From the NCBI GenBank assembly GCA_031260015.1, contig JAIRKR010000065.1:1-7930 (forward strand): DNA of 7,930 nt. The letters are read 5' to 3'. The translations under genes and the position numbers were made by a program. Origin of the DNA: Puniceicoccales bacterium. Lineage in GTDB: Bacteria; Verrucomicrobiota; Verrucomicrobiia; Opitutales; UBA9783. Below are positions 6,872 to 7,930 of the stretch, in pieces. The notes below the pieces were generated by a model. The model searched no databases. It worked only from the letters and a program-made list of their open reading frames with translations, and had not been told where the DNA came from. The stretch's first letter is position 1. Each line of letters starts with the position of its first letter.

Positions 6872-7090
6872 TTGATCCAATATTTAAGTACGTTGTCCTT
6901 GGTTGAACAGAAAATTGCCATAGGGAGTGACGTGTTGGTTGGTATTTTATGCAACTGCGGTAAGATTTTTCTTAAAGTGGGTTCATGCGTATCCTCTTTG
7001 TGCAATGAAAAATATAACGGGTGTTTGCGGTATTTTAAAGCAAATGGGACGTACTATGCAATCGTGGACAGTTTAGTATTGACGTTTTGA
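6872..7090 (+). CDS. Doubtful small cysteine-rich hypothetical ORF
   Basis: A frame of about 72 codons from TTG 6872 to TGA lies in the 332-nt space between the mutase and the tRNA. The frame is open from 6827, after a TAG at 6824. The product would be beta-rich by eye (alternating hydrophobic residues in 14-36 and 61-71) with five cysteines at 27, 29, 39, 44 and 51. I recognise no family. An ATG at 6867 is out of frame and stops after one codon. A single-base change there would join it to this frame, so a frameshifted or decaying gene is possible. There is no SD. Chance openness cannot be excluded. The rest of 6791-7122 shows nothing beyond a possible promoter. Confidence 0.25.
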   Translation: MIQYLSTLSLVEQKIAIGSDVLVGILCNCGKIFLKVGSCVSSLCNEKYNGCLRYFKANGTYYAIVDSLVLTF

Positions 7091-7091
7091 A

Positions 7092-7102
7092 TGTTATATA
7101 AC
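7092..7102 (+). promoter_or_regulatory. Possible -10 element upstream of tRNA-Thr
   Basis: TGTTATATAAC reads as TGn plus an AT-rich hexamer (TATATA at 7095-7100, or TATAAC at 7097-7102), about 20 nt before the tRNA 5' end. TTGACG at 7079-7084 resembles a -35 box but is only 12 nt from TATAAC, so an extended -10 arrangement is more likely. It could drive tRNA-Thr, the small basic protein and efp together. Confidence 0.3.
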
Positions 7103-7122
7103 TTAGTTTTCTTACAGTGCTG

Positions 7123-7198
7123 GCCGAGATAGCTCAGTAGGTAGAGCAACGCATTCGTAATGCGTGGGTCGTGAGTTCGAATCTCACTCTCGGCTCCA
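7123..7198 (+). tRNA. tRNA-Thr (anticodon CGU)
   Basis: A complete 76-nt cloverleaf. The acceptor arms GCCGAGA and TCTCGGC pair at all seven positions. The D stem is GCTC/GAGC, the anticodon stem ACGCA/TGCGT, the variable loop GGGTC, and the T stem GTGAG/CTCAC with loop TTCGAAT. The anticodon loop TTCGTAA (7154-7160) places CGT at 34-36, reading the threonine codon ACG. G1-C72 and C2-G71, which are threonine identity elements in E. coli, are present. The discriminator base is U and the CCA end is encoded. The small basic protein gene starts 24 nt after the tRNA, so the tRNA is probably cut from a longer transcript. Confidence 0.98.
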
Positions 7199-7222
7199 GT
7201 GGTTATTAAAAGCGAGGTATTT

Positions 7223-7378
7223 ATGTCACAACATGCAAGTTTTCGTCAGGGACGTTCTGCTTTGGCAAGCAATAAGACGGTATTAAAACGTTTTGAAAGG
7301 GTTGAATTACTCAAAAAACGAGGTCAATGGAAAGAAGGGCAAAGCGTATTGGGACTACGCAAAACAAAACCCGAATAA
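7223..7378 (+). CDS. Small basic protein of the Chlamydiae/Verrucomicrobia family
   Basis: The 51-residue product is strongly basic and lysine/arginine rich. It begins MSQHASFRQGRSALASNK and contains the segment LKRFERVELLKKRGQW at 21-36. It matches my recollection of the small basic protein family (TIGR04137-type) found in Chlamydiae and Verrucomicrobia, whose ribosome association is suspected from size, charge and conservation rather than shown. GAGGT at 7214-7218 places a good SD 5 nt before ATG 7223, unlike the weak sites of the larger genes. It sits between tRNA-Thr and efp with 24-nt gaps on each side, a translation-related context that supports a ribosomal role. Family assignment is from memory and could not be searched. 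The gene is a useful taxonomic marker for this window. Confidence 0.85.
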   Translation: MSQHASFRQGRSALASNKTVLKRFERVELLKKRGQWKEGQSVLGLRKTKPE

Positions 7379-7402
7379 GGGTGTATAACGTATTTTTATC
7401 TT

Positions 7403-7930
7403 ATGGCATCCGCAACGGATATTCGTAAAGGGCAAGTTCTATTGTATCAGAATGTGCCCCACTGGGTGGTGGACATGCAACATCGTACGCAGGGTCGCCA
7501 ATCGGGTTTTGTGCAAGTTACTTTGCGCAACTTGCATACGGGTTCATCGACAAAAACTAAATTTGGATCCAACGATAGTATTACCCTATGCTTTACGGAA
7601 TCCAAAGACTTGGAATACGCCTATGCGGATGATGCTGGGTATCATTTTTTGAATCCCAATACCTTTGAGGATGAAATCATTCCAAGTTCTCTGTTGGAAG
7701 ATCAGAAGTTGTACTTAATTTCAGGTATCGTTTATGCGGTGATGTTTGTGGAGGAGAACCCCGTTCAATTGCAGTTGCCGACTGCGCTTTCCATGAAGGT
7801 CATGGAAGCTTCGGAAGGGTTACGCGGCGATACGGCCAGTAACGCCCAGAAACCTATCGTCACCGAAAGTGGACTGACCGTACAAGTCCCTTTATTTATC
7901 AAACGCGGCGAAGTCATTCGAGTCAGCACA
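7403..7930 (+). CDS. efp: Elongation factor P, 3' end cut by the window
   Basis: EF-P binds between the P and E sites of stalled ribosomes and promotes peptide-bond formation at polyproline stretches. The visible 176 residues cover nearly the whole protein; about ten C-terminal residues lie beyond the edge. The N-terminal KOW-like domain (1-64) carries LRNLHTG at 41-47. The first OB domain spans roughly 66-128 and the second 129-176, with the family segment RGDTAS at 140-145 followed by GLTVQVPLFIKRGEVIRV at 157-174. Aligned by LRNL, the loop-tip residue is R32 (QGRQSG), where E. coli has the lysine that EpmA modifies. R32 is the position rhamnosylated by EarP in Pseudomonas and Neisseria, so an arginine-type EF-P is inferred. 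ATG 7403 gives the expected N-terminus. No clear SD is seen, and the gene is probably co-transcribed with the small basic protein. Confidence 0.95.
   Translation, partial: MASATDIRKGQVLLYQNVPHWVVDMQHRTQGRQSGFVQVTLRNLHTGSSTKTKFGSNDSITLCFTESKDLEYAYADDAGYHFLNPNTFEDEIIPSSLLEDQKLYLISGIVYAVMFVEENPVQLQLPTALSMKVMEASEGLRGDTASNAQKPIVTESGLTVQVPLFIKRGEVIRVST

Noticed and set aside
7368..7382. Terminator between the small basic protein and efp (ACCC-GAATAA-GGGT)
   Set aside because: A 4-bp stem overlapping the stop codon with no adjacent U-tract is too weak; the 24-nt gap favours co-transcription.
7452..7652. 66-codon + strand frame inside efp
   Set aside because: Out-of-frame shadow of efp, whose own frame matches EF-P throughout.

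Overview
The window looks like a stretch of chromosome from a member of the Verrucomicrobiota, probably near the Opitutae. The best evidence is the 51-residue strongly basic protein at 7223-7378. It matches my recollection of the small basic protein family described from Chlamydiae and Verrucomicrobia. A eukaryote-like (UAP1-type) UDP-sugar pyrophosphorylase fits the same superphylum. The DNA is moderately AT-rich by eye, and most genes lack a good Shine-Dalgarno (SD) sequence. The first ~970 bases have no recognisable protein gene, which is loose for a bacterium. A host-associated or otherwise relaxed genome is possible, but the window cannot prove it.

Layout. Bases 1-110 are a perfect tandem array of the octamer GGTCTTGA, cut by the window edge. 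Bases 111-665 hold no gene I can support. Bases 666-842 hold a compact unit: an extended -10 promoter, a perfect 17-bp inverted repeat whose right arm contains part of a strong SD (AAGGAG), a 28-codon leucine-rich ORF, and a weak terminator-like element. Four housekeeping genes follow on the + strand. These are der (ribosome-assembly GTPase), fmt (methionyl-tRNA formyltransferase, 9 nt after der), a UAP1-type UDP-sugar pyrophosphorylase, and a phosphohexomutase 6 nt behind it. A 74-nt gap with two adjacent palindromes splits these into two pairs. After a ~330-nt region with one doubtful small cysteine-rich ORF come tRNA-Thr(CGU), the small basic protein and efp, which runs off the right edge.

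How the genes fit together. Most act in translation: Der matures the large ribosomal subunit, Fmt makes the initiator tRNA, the tRNA reads ACG, the small basic protein is suspected to be ribosome-linked, and EF-P rescues stalled ribosomes. The other pair makes nucleotide sugars for the cell envelope: the mutase converts hexose-6-phosphate to hexose-1-phosphate, and the pyrophosphorylase activates a sugar-1-phosphate with UTP. The most unusual item is the hairpin-plus-small-ORF unit upstream of der. It resembles a structure-controlled small-peptide gene (type I toxin-like or regulatory), though its function is not established.
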